Source of the DNA: Reticulitermes lucifugus
Taxonomy: Eukaryota > Arthropoda > Insecta > Blattodea > Rhinotermitidae
Length of the DNA: 64,000 nt
NCBI GenBank assembly: GCA_026260175.1
Contig: JAKCWW010000289.1
Coordinates: 47,836 to 111,835 of the forward strand
Direction of reading: 5' to 3'
Part shown: positions 32,480 to 44,199 of the stretch, one piece after another
Position numbering within the stretch: the stretch's first letter is position 1
Layout: each line of letters starts with the position of its first letter
Position numbers and translations under genes: made by a program
Notes under the pieces: generated by a model
What the model saw: the letters and a program-made list of their open reading frames with translations, nothing else
Database searches by the model: none
Told to the model about the DNA's origin: nothing

Positions 32480-34395
32480 TTAGCACCTCGCCCAACACCG
32501 ATGCTGGAGGACCATCCCTTGTCGGCTGTCCACGACTGCTTATTCAATGTATTCGCAGCTACCCTCCATATTCGGAGGCCGTTCCTCCATCCGCAACCTG
32601 AGGACGCGCCATGCCGTGGTGACAGTGACCCACTTATCACTGGCTAACGTAGCCGAAATGAGCCATATAGGGGGGTTACCTGCTGAGTGAAGCATTGTCT
32701 GAACCACCAACAAACACGATCGGTAAATCCAACCGTTTCGCTTTTGGGAGTGAGTCTGTTTGAATATGACGTCGTACAGACTACCCTGATAGTGTTTCCG
32801 TTATGTTAATAGGATTTTTAGACGATTGACTTAAAGGTTATTTAAGAACCACGTCTCAGCTGCATAAGTTGTGATGCCTTAAATGGAATGAATATATGGT
32901 CGTGGATGGTTTGGAAGTATTTGAATTCAGGAAGCGGGCCTGCACGTGCGTTAAAGCTATTATTCCACATATCACCCGGAGAGACAAATCACAACACCTG
33001 TAGTGGACTTATGCAGCGCAAGATTCAAAGAGGTAGGATACTTCCGTAATTCAAGTCTATTGCTTTACCACTACATCAACCTAATCCAATTCAATCTAGC
33101 CTAAGTACTGACCACGCCTGCCTTCGTAAATGACAATATATTAAACATGTATATTCGTTCCACTGTCTTTCGACTCTGTGGACGATTCAGAAACCGAGGA
33201 GTCCTTAAATGTCTCATTGAACCCATAGCATAGGTTTTGTTTCAGTGAGTCATCGTAGAAGAATTCAATTCGTAGTGATATTCACTGTTATCTACAAGGC
33301 CTATATATCATAGCCATTAGCGTTTAAGCCTCTCATTAAAACCCGCCCTGAACTATTTGTTTCCTCTTATCATTTCGATCTTGTTTTATTATTTCCCCCG
33401 AATATAAAATAAAAGCAAGAAATTTAACCACGGCCCCAGTACGTTACAATTGTCGGGTTGCACTTCAGTGTTCAAATTTGTATCGGGAATTTCATGTGTA
33501 AGAATCTAGCATAGATTATCTCTTCTCTGGGCTGTGGTATTTTGTAGTTTTCTTAGAGCAAATCCTTAAATGAAGCTACGATTTAGACAGTTATCCTGAA
33601 ACTTGAAGCTACATAATGTAGGCAGTTCAGACGATTCGGTAACTAAGGAAGAACCGAACAGTATTTGTTGCAAGCGTGATTACTACACGGAATTGTCTTC
33701 ATTTGCTTCGGGACATTTTTTCCTTATCTGTTCCCATTGACTCTAAATGATTAAGATTTTTTACATGATTGTAGTAAAAATGTTGAAATATTAATACTGA
33801 AAGAAACCTAATGTTTGGAGCTACATAAGTTAACAAAAAAGCGACTGACAATCAAAAAACCTTAATATTTGTGCATGAATACGTTTTGGGCAAATGTTAA
33901 ATATTCATGTACAATAATAATGTATATTTATAGGACAGGGGTTGGGGGAAAGGAAGTTTAGAGTATAGCTTTCAAATGAATGATGGTTTGTTTGCAGTAT
34001 GGATTGTAATAACTTTACTGATGTTTTTATTCTCATTGCGGTTTTGAAACGCAACCCGTATCCTATCAATGACGTAACCGAAACCACATGAAGCATTTTT
34101 AATATGCGAGTGCGTATTGATAAATATGTCAGAGGCCAGGCACAGAGGACGACACAGTAGCCAATTTGTTCTTCGGTTTTATAAATATAACGCAAAACAT
34201 AACAAAATTTCTGAGAAGAAATTACGAAGCGCGTGTTTTTCCAAACTCTTCATCTATATAATGAGACATTTAATTGCTTGGTTTAGTGTAAGCAGACGTA
34301 CTTCATGTGTTATAATACAAAACTGCACGGTAGCTCCGCTTCTCAAGACGTTTCTTCACACGCAACCACAATATCACCTGACTGTTGTTGCAGAA
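32480..34395. other. No recognised gene; possible repeat at 32.48-32.7 kb
   Basis: 32,480-32,700 is GC-richer than its surroundings. On the - strand it reads without stops into the LINE frame (CGWRNGLRIWRVAANTLN, then ADKGWSSSIGVGRGA). I suspect another repeat joined to the truncated LINE but cannot name it. The remainder is AT-rich with no supported feature. Confidence 0.4.
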
Positions 34396-34399
34396 GTAA

Positions 34400-34672
34400 A
34401 AGACAAAGTTTTCCCTGTACTCGCCGCTAAGGTGTAGAGGAGTGGAGTTGTAGCTCCACTCATTATTAACTTCGGACCTCGATAGAGATGAGTGATGCCT
34501 CGCGCACCAGCCGCTTTAGGCTGGAGAAATAGCCACCGGTAACCATTGAGTAGGAGACTGGGTGGGCCCCAGAGCCGGTTTGGATACTTTAGAGAAGAGA
34601 AAATTCTCATTCCGTTGCCAGGAATCGAACCCTGGATAGTCCAGTCACTATGCTGACTACGCTACCTCGGCT
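34400..34672 (-). mobile_element. SINE family C, best-preserved copy
   Basis: On the - strand the head starts CCGAGGTAGCGTAGTCAGCA and has the B box GGGTTCGATTCCTGGC. The body follows: CCGGCTCTGGGGCCCACCC, CTCAATGGTTACCGGTGGC, CCTAAAGCGGCTGG, ATCGAGGTCCGAAGTTAATA, and an end block AGGGAAAACTTTGTC. All blocks of family C are present in order, so this copy can serve as reference. Confidence 0.85.
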
Positions 34673-34679
34673 AGTGTTT

Positions 34680-35850
34680 TATCACTACAAATGGACAGTA
34701 ACCTAGGGATATAATATATTATATCCTTCCCTGTAGACGCAATTTTATGTGTTAGATTTAGTTGTATAACATAAGGCTTGGATTTTATTTTATTGGCTTA
34801 TCAACTGCTGTTTATCAATGAGGGCGATTAAAGTTTCTGTAGAAAAGCTAATGCTGTTGTTCGCTGAATTCTGTGTCCTGGAAGTAAGACCGAGAAACCA
34901 GCTCAGCTCTGCACATTTACTTTTCGCAAACTGCCCGTGCATTAACTGCCGTACGAAAGTCATTATAATGTAAAGATTCACGGTATTGCTACAGAGTGAC
35001 GTTGGCACTCCCCTTGAGCGTAAGTTTTATCTTGTCGAAATAAACAATACCGTTTATTGTTTGTCCTGCAACATACAACGGACTTAACGACGTTTTTGCT
35101 TGTGATTGCGCACCGCATGTTCTTCCTAGGAGTACTTTCTAATGCTCTAAGCAGTCGCTGGGTTAGACCAGACTCACATATTCGACTGCTATACCTGATT
35201 ACATTCATGAGATTTGGATGCTACTTCATCAGAAAATATTATTTCGCTCAATAGATGTCCTCTTCCTCCTCCCCCTCCTCCTCCTCCTCATCATCATCAT
35301 TAGTATCGTCACCATCTTGTTTTCCATCATCATCAAAATCTAACATTACAATTTTATAGTGATGGAGACGCATTTGTTATGTTATTCTTCTTTTCCAAAT
35401 GTCGTATTTATCAGTACTGGTCGAATATTTCATATGTTCACATATTTTCCGGTGGTCTTAATTCCCTAGAATTATTTCAGATGATTTACAGCGCTGTTAT
35501 ATGGCAAGATTTATGCCTTTCTCGTTCCCTCGCAGCAAGTAGACATGCGATGTAAATCTCACGCCCCACATCACTTGCAGAGTTGAACCTGCGAAATTAT
35601 TTCAAGATCTCTGGCAGGATTGCATGCATTGGAGGACGATTACACTGATTGCTGCCTGTGACGTTTGAAGGTTTTCTCAATAACGTAGTATTGACCTGGA
35701 ATCGTGAGATTGGCCTACTTGGAATAAAATCACGTCCGGTGCCTTTTTTAAATGTTATTTTGTAATTTTCTTGGTGGTTTGTAAGAAAATGCAGAGGATG
35801 CCTATCTAGTAATAAGATTGCAAATGCTGTCCTGCGAGACCTAGTAGACA
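34680..35850. other. No recognised gene
   Basis: A mixed (TCC)n/(TCA)n microsatellite lies at 35,259-35,301. Overlapping short frames at 34,978-35,254 on both strands have no domain. Nothing else seen. Confidence 0.5.
35259..35301. repeat. (TCC)n(TCA)n compound microsatellite
   Basis: TCTTCCTCCTCCCCCTCCTC continuing into CTCATCATCATCAT. Confidence 0.85.
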
Positions 35851-35868
35851 GATTTTTACTAAGGCTTT

Positions 35869-36145
35869 TTTTGTGGCGAAGGGCCCCGCCGCATATGCTA
35901 CGGACGCACCGCATCCTTAAGGCTTATTGTGCAACTCTGTGATGAAGATAGTTAATTTTTTTCGTTTTTCCTTGTAATGGAGCACCTGTGGAATGAAATT
36001 GACAGAGGAAACCCAAAGTTCTCGTGGAAAAACCTGTCCCAGTGCCACTTTGTCCACCACAAATCCCACATGGACTGACCCGGGACTGAACCCGGGCCTC
36101 CGCGGTGAGAGGCCGGCGACTAACCGCCTGAGCCATGGCGCGGCC
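35869..36145 (-). mobile_element. SINE family A, full length, with perfect target duplication
   Basis: The - strand copy starts GGCCGCGCCATGGCTCAGGC, with B box GGGTTCAGTCCCGGG, the full body and end block GTCCGTAGCATATGCGGC, then CCACAAAAA. It is flanked by an exact 14-bp direct repeat TTTACTAAGGCTTT (35,855-35,868 and 36,146-36,159). A perfect duplication implies a young insertion. Frames on both strands here are shadows of the SINE. Confidence 0.95.
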
Positions 36146-36289
36146 TTTACTAAGGCTTTATTTACTTTCAAAATATCATATGGTTTTATGGTACCTGCGT
36201 AATTGCAGTTACCTTCACGCCCATAAGAAATGTATGGCCTTTCCTTCACTAGATCTCATGAAACTCGTAAATACTCCACGGCAGCATGT

Positions 36290-36631
36290 GCGGATTTCTT
36301 ATTCAGAATTTCAACCAAATCGGACAGTAAATGTGGAAAGTACGGATAGAAATTCAATTGTGCCTCCAATTAAAGCATGGCTTTGGCTGCGCCGATTTTA
36401 ACGAAACTCACGTTTACTCAGTATATGCCTGTGTGGACATGTCGTGTTGAATTGTTGCCAATTATGATGAAAAATTTAGAAAATGCAGGCAATATTTTAT
36501 TTACACTGCAAAATAAAGTATGAATTTCACTGCATCCTATTAAACGAAACGGATAATTGCTCATCGGTATCACTTGGAGCTGTGTGCCGGATTTCATCTA
36601 GATCCTTGATTTCGGATTCCGCCGCGATGTT
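36290..36631 (+). repeat. Unnamed dispersed repeat (family E), left part
   Basis: Contains TTAAAGCATGGCTTTGGCTG and CGCCGATTTTAACGAAACTC, then ACGTTTACTC. These are repeated in the same order at 37,043-37,092 (TAAAGTATGGCTATCACTGA, GCCGATTTTTGTGAAACTG, ACGGTTACTC). The family P MITE at 36,632 separates the two. Confidence 0.5.
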
Positions 36632-36984
36632 GATGAGATCTGCGCCTCTTCTGGGATATTACGCGGCGTCGTGTGGCAGTTGTTTACCGACGTTTCGGGA
36701 CAACGTATCGGTCCCTTATTCAAGGGTCAAGAGTCCGAGGAGAAAAGAAAGCTGGCGCCGTGACGTAGATTCTATATGCAAAGGTGCTCGCGGGGTGGAA
36801 ATCAGTAAGCGTGGCGACAGCCAATAGAATTGAACCGGGGAAAGGGAGGGTGGATAGAGACAACGTTAGGAGTGTAGTCAGCTAAGGCTGGTGGAAAAAC
36901 ATGTATGGAATGAGGTAAGAGAAACGTCGGTAAACAATTACCACACGACGCCGCGTAATGTCACGGACGAACGCAGATCTCATC
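36632..36984. mobile_element. MITE family P, complete 353-bp copy
   Basis: Long terminal inverted repeats of about 63 bp (36,632-36,695 and 36,922-36,984) share GATGAGATCTGCG, TTACGCGGCGTCGTGTGG and TTGTTTACCGACGTTT. Each is well conserved, so this is probably the youngest family P copy in the window. The centre (about 225 bp) is not palindromic. A + strand frame at 36,483-36,827 crosses the left repeat and is not a gene. The superfamily is not identified. Confidence 0.88.
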
Positions 36985-37262
36985 ACTTAGATCCGTCAAG
37001 AAATACGGAAAGACCGTGCAGAAATTTATATACGCTTGAAGTAAAGTATGGCTATCACTGAGCCGATTTTTGTGAAACTGACGGTTACTCGACAGCTTTT
37101 TGTAAATATCTGCTTCACCGGATTTGACGAAAATCCTGCAGACGTTATCGCCGCTGATACTAAATCACGGACAGACACAGACAGACAGATGGACGGACGA
37201 AAGTACTTTGATCTCTAAATAAGGGTTTTTTTTTCAATTTCGTGAAGAATGCGCTGCCGTTC
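36985..37262 (+). repeat. Family E, right part, with GACA tract
   Basis: Repeats the CGATTTT, GAAACT, GTTACTC series of 36,370-36,420. It ends with CACGGACAGACACAGACAGA, CGGACGGACGAAAG and a T run, an arrangement also seen at the end of family D. Ends are approximate. Confidence 0.5.
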
Positions 37263-39105
37263 TTTTCACGATAGTTCTACCCGCTGTTGCCTTGCCCCGT
37301 ACCTGATGTTGCGATGTGGTAGCGAAATGGCTCCGATGTGCTGGGTCCAGCCTTCAGCTCGGGGCCTTTACCTGCCGTCCCCCCAGTGTTTTGGCCGAAA
37401 CAACGTGAATACTACCGTCTAAATCACCTTGTTCTAGGTTTGTACGATCTTGGTTCTGAATCAGAGGGTGCAGGATTGATTTGCAGGTTATTGAAAGCCC
37501 GGCGTCAGCAAGTATTAACACTTGAGAGTCAGAAAAAAAACACTCTATCGGAAGAGTTTATTCGAGGTGATTTGCTTAGAGAGGGTATGGTGGGATACGA
37601 GGTCAAGTGCGGCAGGATGAGGTGTCATCTATCACTGACTGTTATCTTGTGGTTAACTCAGCAGACACATTCCCACTTTACCCAAAAACAACAATAGCTT
37701 AAAACACGTGGTAACGGTCTTCGTGATTCATTGAATATAGTTTGTTGATTAATAAGTGTTGCTGAAGTGAGTACAACTTGCTACTTGTATCACCTGCGCG
37801 GCACTTTGAAGTAATCACACATTATTGTGATTGAGTGACTTGAGTTTTAAGTTTTCAAGTGTATATTCGATAACGCTGAATATCACAAAACACTCCAAGG
37901 CACAGTCAGAAGTTTCACAAATTTCTCCCTGCTTTATACACTCCCGAATAATAATTTCTAATTGTGATTTTGTTTCATCAGTCTGAACTTTTAGCGAAGC
38001 GAGGAATTCAGTTACCCGAACAGTGTCCTACGTTCAAAAACGCAACCACAGTCTGTCCGCACGAAGAACGTCTCCCCTCCTAAGTCAAAAGTATTCCTGT
38101 TGGCCGAAATGTAAATTTTGGAGTTGCCGATACGCCGAATTTGTCTTTTAAAATATACGAACTTGATTGGCTAAAACAAATTTCGTGCTGGAACACTGTT
38201 TTAACCCCGGAAACCCAAAATCCACGATAAACGGATATTGAGAGGGGGGGGGGTCCTCTGGAATTTCCCACTTGAATTATTGAAGCAAAAGCCGTCAAGT
38301 CTCGAGTTTCACTAAAAAAGACCGATTTCCAAAATCCATAGAAGTTTAACAGGTTACAAATGCGCGACACTACCCCCTGGCCTTGAGTGTGAATTCCGCA
38401 TTCATGTTCTGTCTCTACCCCGCTTCCTAAACTTTCCCAAATTTTCCCAATTTCTAAACACCAAGCGTTCTAATTATCTCCCCCAGTTTGTAAGCCGAGA
38501 CACATACGTACCATACTTCCGGAAGGGGGGTGCTCGGGCTCGCCCTATAACGAACATCAGACTCTCGCCCCCTCTTTTCTTCAGGCAGCCAAATTTAGTT
38601 GAAAATAAAATTACTACCGCAGCGTATTATGTGTTTTCACGTCAAATCCATAGATTTTTTAATAATCATGACCTCATATCTTTGTAGTCCCTTGCAGTAA
38701 TTAGAAGGACGTACCTTTTAAACCTGTTACATAAACACATTAGTATTTTCAAGTAATTGTCCCCTAAGCAGGATAAAGTGAATAGAAAATGGGGATTGCA
38801 ATTTTGATGCATGCACTGGAGAGCTTCTTGTGTCTTTTGTGTTGAGTCTGGATGGGATGTATAGATGTGAATGTAAGCAGTTGCGAGTGAATATTGTAGG
38901 AGGGCCCAGTCCCCGGCCTCCAGAATTTTCCTTACCAATATTACTTACAATAAAATAGCCAAAGAAATCTCGATGTGTTCGTACGCATGAGTTACAGATG
39001 TCTGTTGCAGGTACTTACATGTCCCTTCTTAACTTTGGGAGATGTGCTATCGAGTTTTATGTAAAATTTCGTTATCGTGTTTACAAGAGTACGCCACTTG
39101 TCCCC
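37263..39105. other. Unexplained, locally GC-richer region
   Basis: 37.3-38.6 kb has more CpG and GC than its surroundings, a run of ten Gs at about 38,247-38,256, and frames of 90-119 codons (37,338-37,697 on +; 38,080-38,370 and 38,666-38,938 on -). None has a domain I recognise. A strong 3' splice-like site (CTCTCGCCCCCTCTTTTCTT, then CAG at 38,582-38,584) precedes a 33-codon open stretch with no matching 5' site. It could be an unrecognised repeat or an untranslated exon; undecided. Confidence 0.35.
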
Positions 39106-39109
39106 ATTC

Positions 39110-39263
39110 TGAAGGAGATAAATCCAGTCCACGGTTTCACAAACGATTTCTTTAGGATATTTTTTAAAATTATCCTCCCATCTATGCCTAGGTCATCCAA
39201 GTGGTCTCTTTCCGTCATGTTTCTCCACCAATACCCTGTATGTACCTCTCCTTTTACCCATAT
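39110..39263 (-). mobile_element. LINE fragment (RT C-terminus)
   Basis: On the - strand: GGTATTGGTGGAGAAACATG, AAGAGACCACTTGGATGACC, TAGGCATAGATGGGAGGATA and TGGACTGGATTTAT, the region encoding the ending after the [12 protein letters not shown] motif. Same family as at 31,693. Strongly truncated and diverged. Confidence 0.75.
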
Positions 39264-39269
39264 AATAAT

Positions 39270-40610
39270 AATTTACCATTGCCATTAAAATTTAAAAGGA
39301 ACTAAATATTTTGTTCTCACCAGTGCGAATTTCAGTACGCCTGTTTGCGTTTTCTACGTTGCTGGACATTTCAGAGAGCAGTCGTATAGAAAACACATCG
39401 AAATTCATAAAACCTACTCAAATAAATCTTGCAACTTCACCATATTTCTCTTTAAAATAACAACTTATTAGTTGATCGAAATTAATAAGTTTGTTATGCC
39501 ATTCCTTTCATGACATTAGGTAGTTCGTAGTGGTACAACAGAAGCAGACGTCGAACAATAGTGTAAACAGATATTTTGAGGTGAAAGTGCTTAGTTAATT
39601 CAAATTGCATTTGTCTTCCTAATAATGTTTGTCCATTTGTTCTGTTATTCAGTGATAGACACAATTCCATTATTTGTCTGACATTTACATGAGCGTAAAG
39701 CATTCGTTTTCTGTTTGTTCAGTGATCGTATTCTTTTGTTCATTTAACGGTTGACGTTCGCAGTACTGACAGTTACCATCGACTTCCCTTTTATTAGCCC
39801 ATCATTATTTTGTGTTCGGTCTGGGGTCCAATGATCAGCGATCGAACAGTTTCGATATTGTTTAATAATACACGCTTCATTTGAGCCGTATGCTAATATG
39901 TACGTAATACAAATAAAAGCGAATTTCTACGAAGGGAAACCATTGTCTTTGTACTGCTTATTTCCATGTACATGGCAAAAGGATAAAAAATGTAGAGAAA
40001 TGAATTCTGGGTTCAGTATAACTTAGAACTTTCATTATATTTGTAGGCCAGCCTCCATTCCTACGTCTTTCGACGTACTGGTTATATGAATTTTATGTGA
40101 TACGTGGTTTTAATACGTGAAAACACTGAAACTCAATTTTATTTCATACATACTCAAGTTAAGTCCTTTTGAAAGTTGAACAAGCTTGAAGCATGGAAGA
40201 AAAGAGAAATACTTTGAAAGGGTATGCTTTGGTGAATATTAATACTAAAAGCCTTGCAGTCAAAAGAAGTCTCCAAACTCTTAAAAACTTTAGGCGAATA
40301 TCCAAATGACAAAAGGTTCTTTGACAACATCTAATGAATGGAAATTGAATGCAAATAATCCAGTTGCGCTGTGAGGTAAAGCATTCTGCATGTAGAGTAC
40401 AAAATGTGTACACACATTGTGAAGATTTCGCCCTTTATTTTATTTTACCATCGCATTTTAAAGTGCTGATATATTGAACAAGACGCCTTTCCCTTCGCGT
40501 GCTGCAGACAGGTGACTGTCACATTTGGATGGCCCAGTACGTTACTCACAAATACAGTTTCGTGACTTATCAACTTCTCCTCCCTCAAGTCTGCGTACAT
40601 CTAGTGAAAA
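39270..40610. other. No recognised feature
   Basis: AT-rich, no supported frame or repeat partner. Confidence 0.5.
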
Positions 40611-40613
40611 AGT

Positions 40614-40818
40614 AGAAGATCCACGTCTTCTGGGATGTTACCATGTGTCGTTGTGTAAGTACTTCTTGACCTTTCGATGTAACTAGTGCCTTTGTTAGGG
40701 CCCAATAAGCCTGCTTGAAGACTGCTTCAGACTGAAGATGAAGGCACTACGATCCTCGAAACGTCGGAAACTACTTGCACAACGAAATAGCACAACACCC
40801 AAGAAGACTTGAATCTTC
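40614..40818. mobile_element. MITE family P, short palindromic copy (205 bp)
   Basis: The left arm GAAGATCCACGTCTTCTGGG, then TGTTACCATGTGTCG, is mirrored on the right by CAACACCCAAGAAGACTTGA and ATCTTC. Inner arms share AGTAGTGCCT-like sequence. The core contains GACTGAAGATGAAGGC and CCTCGAAACGTCGG. The right side carries the intact hairpin core. Confidence 0.75.
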
Positions 40819-40819
40819 A

Positions 40820-41021
40820 GCAAAACGGCTGTGAAACCTTCAAATTCCCCATAGTGGAAAAGTAGTTCTAAATCGACTCGGAATTTCACAATCATACTCT
40901 TCTGTTTAACGTGTTTCGATGGCCCGTTTATTCAGATGAGTAAGGAACTGCTATTCTTAGTTTACTCTTCCTCCTCTTCCTTTTTGTCCTGTTCCTAATA
41001 TCACAACAACTTCTACTACTT

Positions 41022-41053
<32 letters not shown>

Positions 41054-43080
41054 GCTACTGCACGGACTGTGTAACACGACAATTGCAATCCGCTTCTGCC
41101 AGTGCAGTGGCGAGAAACTCTGTTTTATTGGAGTGCCAGTTTGAAGAGATTCGCCATACCTGGGCCGTAAGCGAAATTACAACAAAATATTCGTATATTT
41201 ATATTCGGTTTTTCATTGTTAACATTATTATTTTATTAGCTTTCGAGTTACGTTTCTTACGTGTGGTGGCGAAGAGTGATATTTGTTAAATAAAGGATGA
41301 AACGGGGGACAGTAAGGAAATCTGCCCCCTAAACAAATACTTCCATGTGGAAAAACTGAGTCTGGAGCCCAGAAGGTTGATTTTCTTATGTCATTAAGAG
41401 ACTGATCTTTGGAATTCATGCATAATGTTTTGTGTGAGATGGGACTTAAAGGTTGAAACATTTCTACATTATATTTGTGCTTCAAAGGGTTAACTATGAT
41501 TACGTTTAGAAAACTATTTTTTATATGACCTTAACTGATCAAATTCTTCTTTTAAGTTACGATGTTTTGTTTTGGTTCGTATCGAAATACACGTTGTTGA
41601 CTGCAACATAAAGACCACACACAACGAAAGGCAATATGTCTTCAGAAAACAGACCTAATAATATTAATAGTCTTAGTACGAAATTTGTGTGTTTTTATAC
41701 TTGCAGACTTATGATTGCGTAGAAATTGTAGAATAATCTAATTTGACTCACAATCTCTCCGTCGCCTAAGTTATGAATTTTAAAATTCCATACGTGAGAA
41801 CTCCATCCCATTCGATATACATATATTTTTGCATGAACGACTCTTATTGGCTTCTATAGTGTAAACACGCTTGTCACTTCTATTTTCACTGTTCGAAATG
41901 TCAGCAAATTGTAGGTATTGACGTGTGTGTAAATGGTATGTTAATAGGTTGTTATGCACTGGAGATGTGTTTGTGGACGTGGAGATTGCATGTCATGATA
42001 TTTTACATGTTTCATCATTTGTTTTACCAGTTTAGAATTCTAATGTGGAACATTTGCATTATTTTCATTGTAAACAAGGCATTTCTATATGTTTAGAAAT
42101 CATAATGGAGATGACTTTCCTCAAATCGTAGACAACATATTTATATTATCCTCTAGCAATAAGTATGTGAATAAAATACAGGAACAAGTAGTACAAGAAG
42201 TATTCAAATAAATAATCGCACTTACTCTGTAAACAAAAAAGGTATTGCACTTGTTCGACATATATAAATATTTTCATCAGCCTATTGTGCATTTGGTCAC
42301 ACCAAGGTATTCCCTTCCGCCTAATCTCATGTGTGAAAAATTCCTCAATATTGCTGTCCGGAAATTTATTAGACTTTTGTCATTCTTACATATTTTCAAG
42401 GTATTGGAAAAGAAATTCTTTAAAAAATTTTAGTTTAGTGGACATGCAAATACCTCACTAGAACAACTAGCATGTACCGTGCCTGTTTCAAAACTGGTAC
42501 TTTTTCTTGTCAAAATAATGGTACTGAAATGTTTTGTGTAAGTAAGCCGATTTTGTTCGTGATTCACGTGTCCAAAGATTCAATATTACTTACTGAAAAT
42601 ATGCTGTAAATATTATCCATATTTTTATTTTAGAATAATTGATTGAATAATTTTTTGGAGAAACAGATTCATAGTTCATATCGAAGACACATTTTGACAC
42701 GGCTTATTACTCTTAGTCTTGATGTTCAGGCCTTTTAGGTTACGCAGACTATAAAGTTTCCTTTAGAATCTTTGAAAATTTTGTTTTTATGTCGCATTGA
42801 ATGACCGAAGTCTGAGTATCATTCAACATCGCTGAAGCAAAAGGAGTGCGAAATTATCGGGTATCATTCACTAAGTTTGATCTCCCAACTGCCTAGATGA
42901 GTCTAGTCTGACAGTAGATTTCCGATTTCTAGTTTTTTGACAAAAAAACTAGTATATTGCGCAAACACCCGACGTCTGTTTTGACACAAAATCCTGAATA
43001 ATGCAGTCACGTGATCCGACACGAACCAACTCACCAGTGTTGATTCTTGCTGCACAGCAGCATCAGTAGTAGTGATCAGA
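40820..43080. other. No recognised gene
   Basis: A (CTA)n tract lies at 41,011-41,060. A short perfect hairpin CTAGTTTTTTG/ACAAAAAAACTAG lies at 42,929-42,952. A fragment at 42,991-43,012 resembles 24,650-24,671. Otherwise AT-rich with no supported frame. Confidence 0.45.
41011..41060. repeat. (CTA)n microsatellite
   Basis: TTCTACTACTTCTACTACTA continuing as pure CTA, with TTC interruptions at both ends. Confidence 0.93.
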
Positions 43081-43149
43081 TTACGTTACAGCAACCGAAG
43101 AATTCTGATTTCGCTCCCCATAGGGAGAAGACATTTGATTATTCTCCAT

Positions 43150-43355
43150 AGAGCGCGGTTGTGGGACACAGTTTCCTGTACCGTAGGTACCGGGGTTCTT
43201 TTGTCGGAGGTAAAGCGGCCAGGACGCGAAGCTGGCCATCTATCTCCACCTGGTGTCGAGGGAAGAAGTCGTGGAGTTCTGTCCTTACTTTCCCTTACGT
43301 CTGTGTAGCGTGATGTTTCATCAAGAGCGGGAAAACTTTGCCTGTACTTTGTCTG
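43150..43355 (+). mobile_element. SINE family C, head-truncated or diverged copy
   Basis: Body blocks are present in order: GGAGGTAAAGCGGCCAGGAC, GCGAAGCTGGCC, CACCTGGTGTCGAGG, GAGCGGGAAAACTTTGCC. A tRNA-like head is not clear upstream. Confidence 0.65.
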
Positions 43356-43901
43356 TTATTGTATGTGTTTGTCATATTTGTGTACTGCAGTACGGTAATA
43401 CCTTGCCCCGATATTAGTGATGCAGTTATTCTAAAGGTCACTAGGACGCACCATGTAAATGATAAATGACGTGGATCCTACACTACTTTGTATTATTGTA
43501 ATGTCAAATACATATAGGAACAACTTAACAAAGGACACAAACAAACTGTATCATGCGAGATATTTGAACTATTCTGACATGGAATTTAAAGTAGTGGATC
43601 AGTCATCCAGAAAGAACAAAGTTTCGCTTTGTTGACTCTCATCGATTGGATTCGGTTTTGTCGTTTCACTTAAAATGTTTAGGGATTTTTTGGCGGAAAA
43701 ACTAATTATTAATTCCTGTTCTAGGTTTTATGCTATTCGTGACGCTTTTTGTATTATTCTATAGATACACGTGCTTTTAGAAAAGTGGTAGATACTGTTG
43801 TGATGAAAATGTAAGAGATATTTGAGGCAAGTTTGTGTTGTTACTGAATGCTAAATCTTTCACTTCAGCTCAAACTTTACGGCAACAGTAAATCACTGCA
43901 T

Positions 43902-44180
43902 AGGACAGTGCCATGGCCAGGCGGTTAGTCGCCGGCCTGTCACCGCGCAGGCCCGGGTTCGATCCCGGGCCAGTCCATGTGGGATTTGTGGTGGACAGAG
44001 TGACACTTGGACAGGTTTTTCCCAGAGTACTTCGGTTTTCCGCTGTCAATTTCATTCCTCCGGTGCTCAATTACACGGAAAAGCGAAAAAACTAATCATC
44101 TTCATCACAGGGTTGCACAATAGGCCTCAAGGCTGCGGTGCGTCCGTAGCATCTGCTGCGGGGCCCTTCACCACAAAAAC
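43902..44180 (+). mobile_element. SINE family A, full length, with perfect target duplication
   Basis: The head has CCATGGCCAGGCGGTTAGTC and B box GGGTTCGATCCCGGGC. The body is complete, and the end block CGTCCGTAGCATCTGCTGCG is followed by GGGCCCTTCACCACAAAAA. An exact 12-bp direct repeat AAATCACTGCAT flanks it (43,890-43,901 and 44,181-44,192). The A box has lost a few bases (GCCAGGCGG instead of GCTCAGGCGG). Young insertion. Confidence 0.95.
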
Positions 44181-44199
44181 AAATCACTGCATTTGCGGT

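Noticed and set aside
37338-37697. 119-codon frame as a host exon
   Set aside because: No recognisable domain, no bounding splice sites, and composition alone explains its length; kept only as part of an unexplained region.
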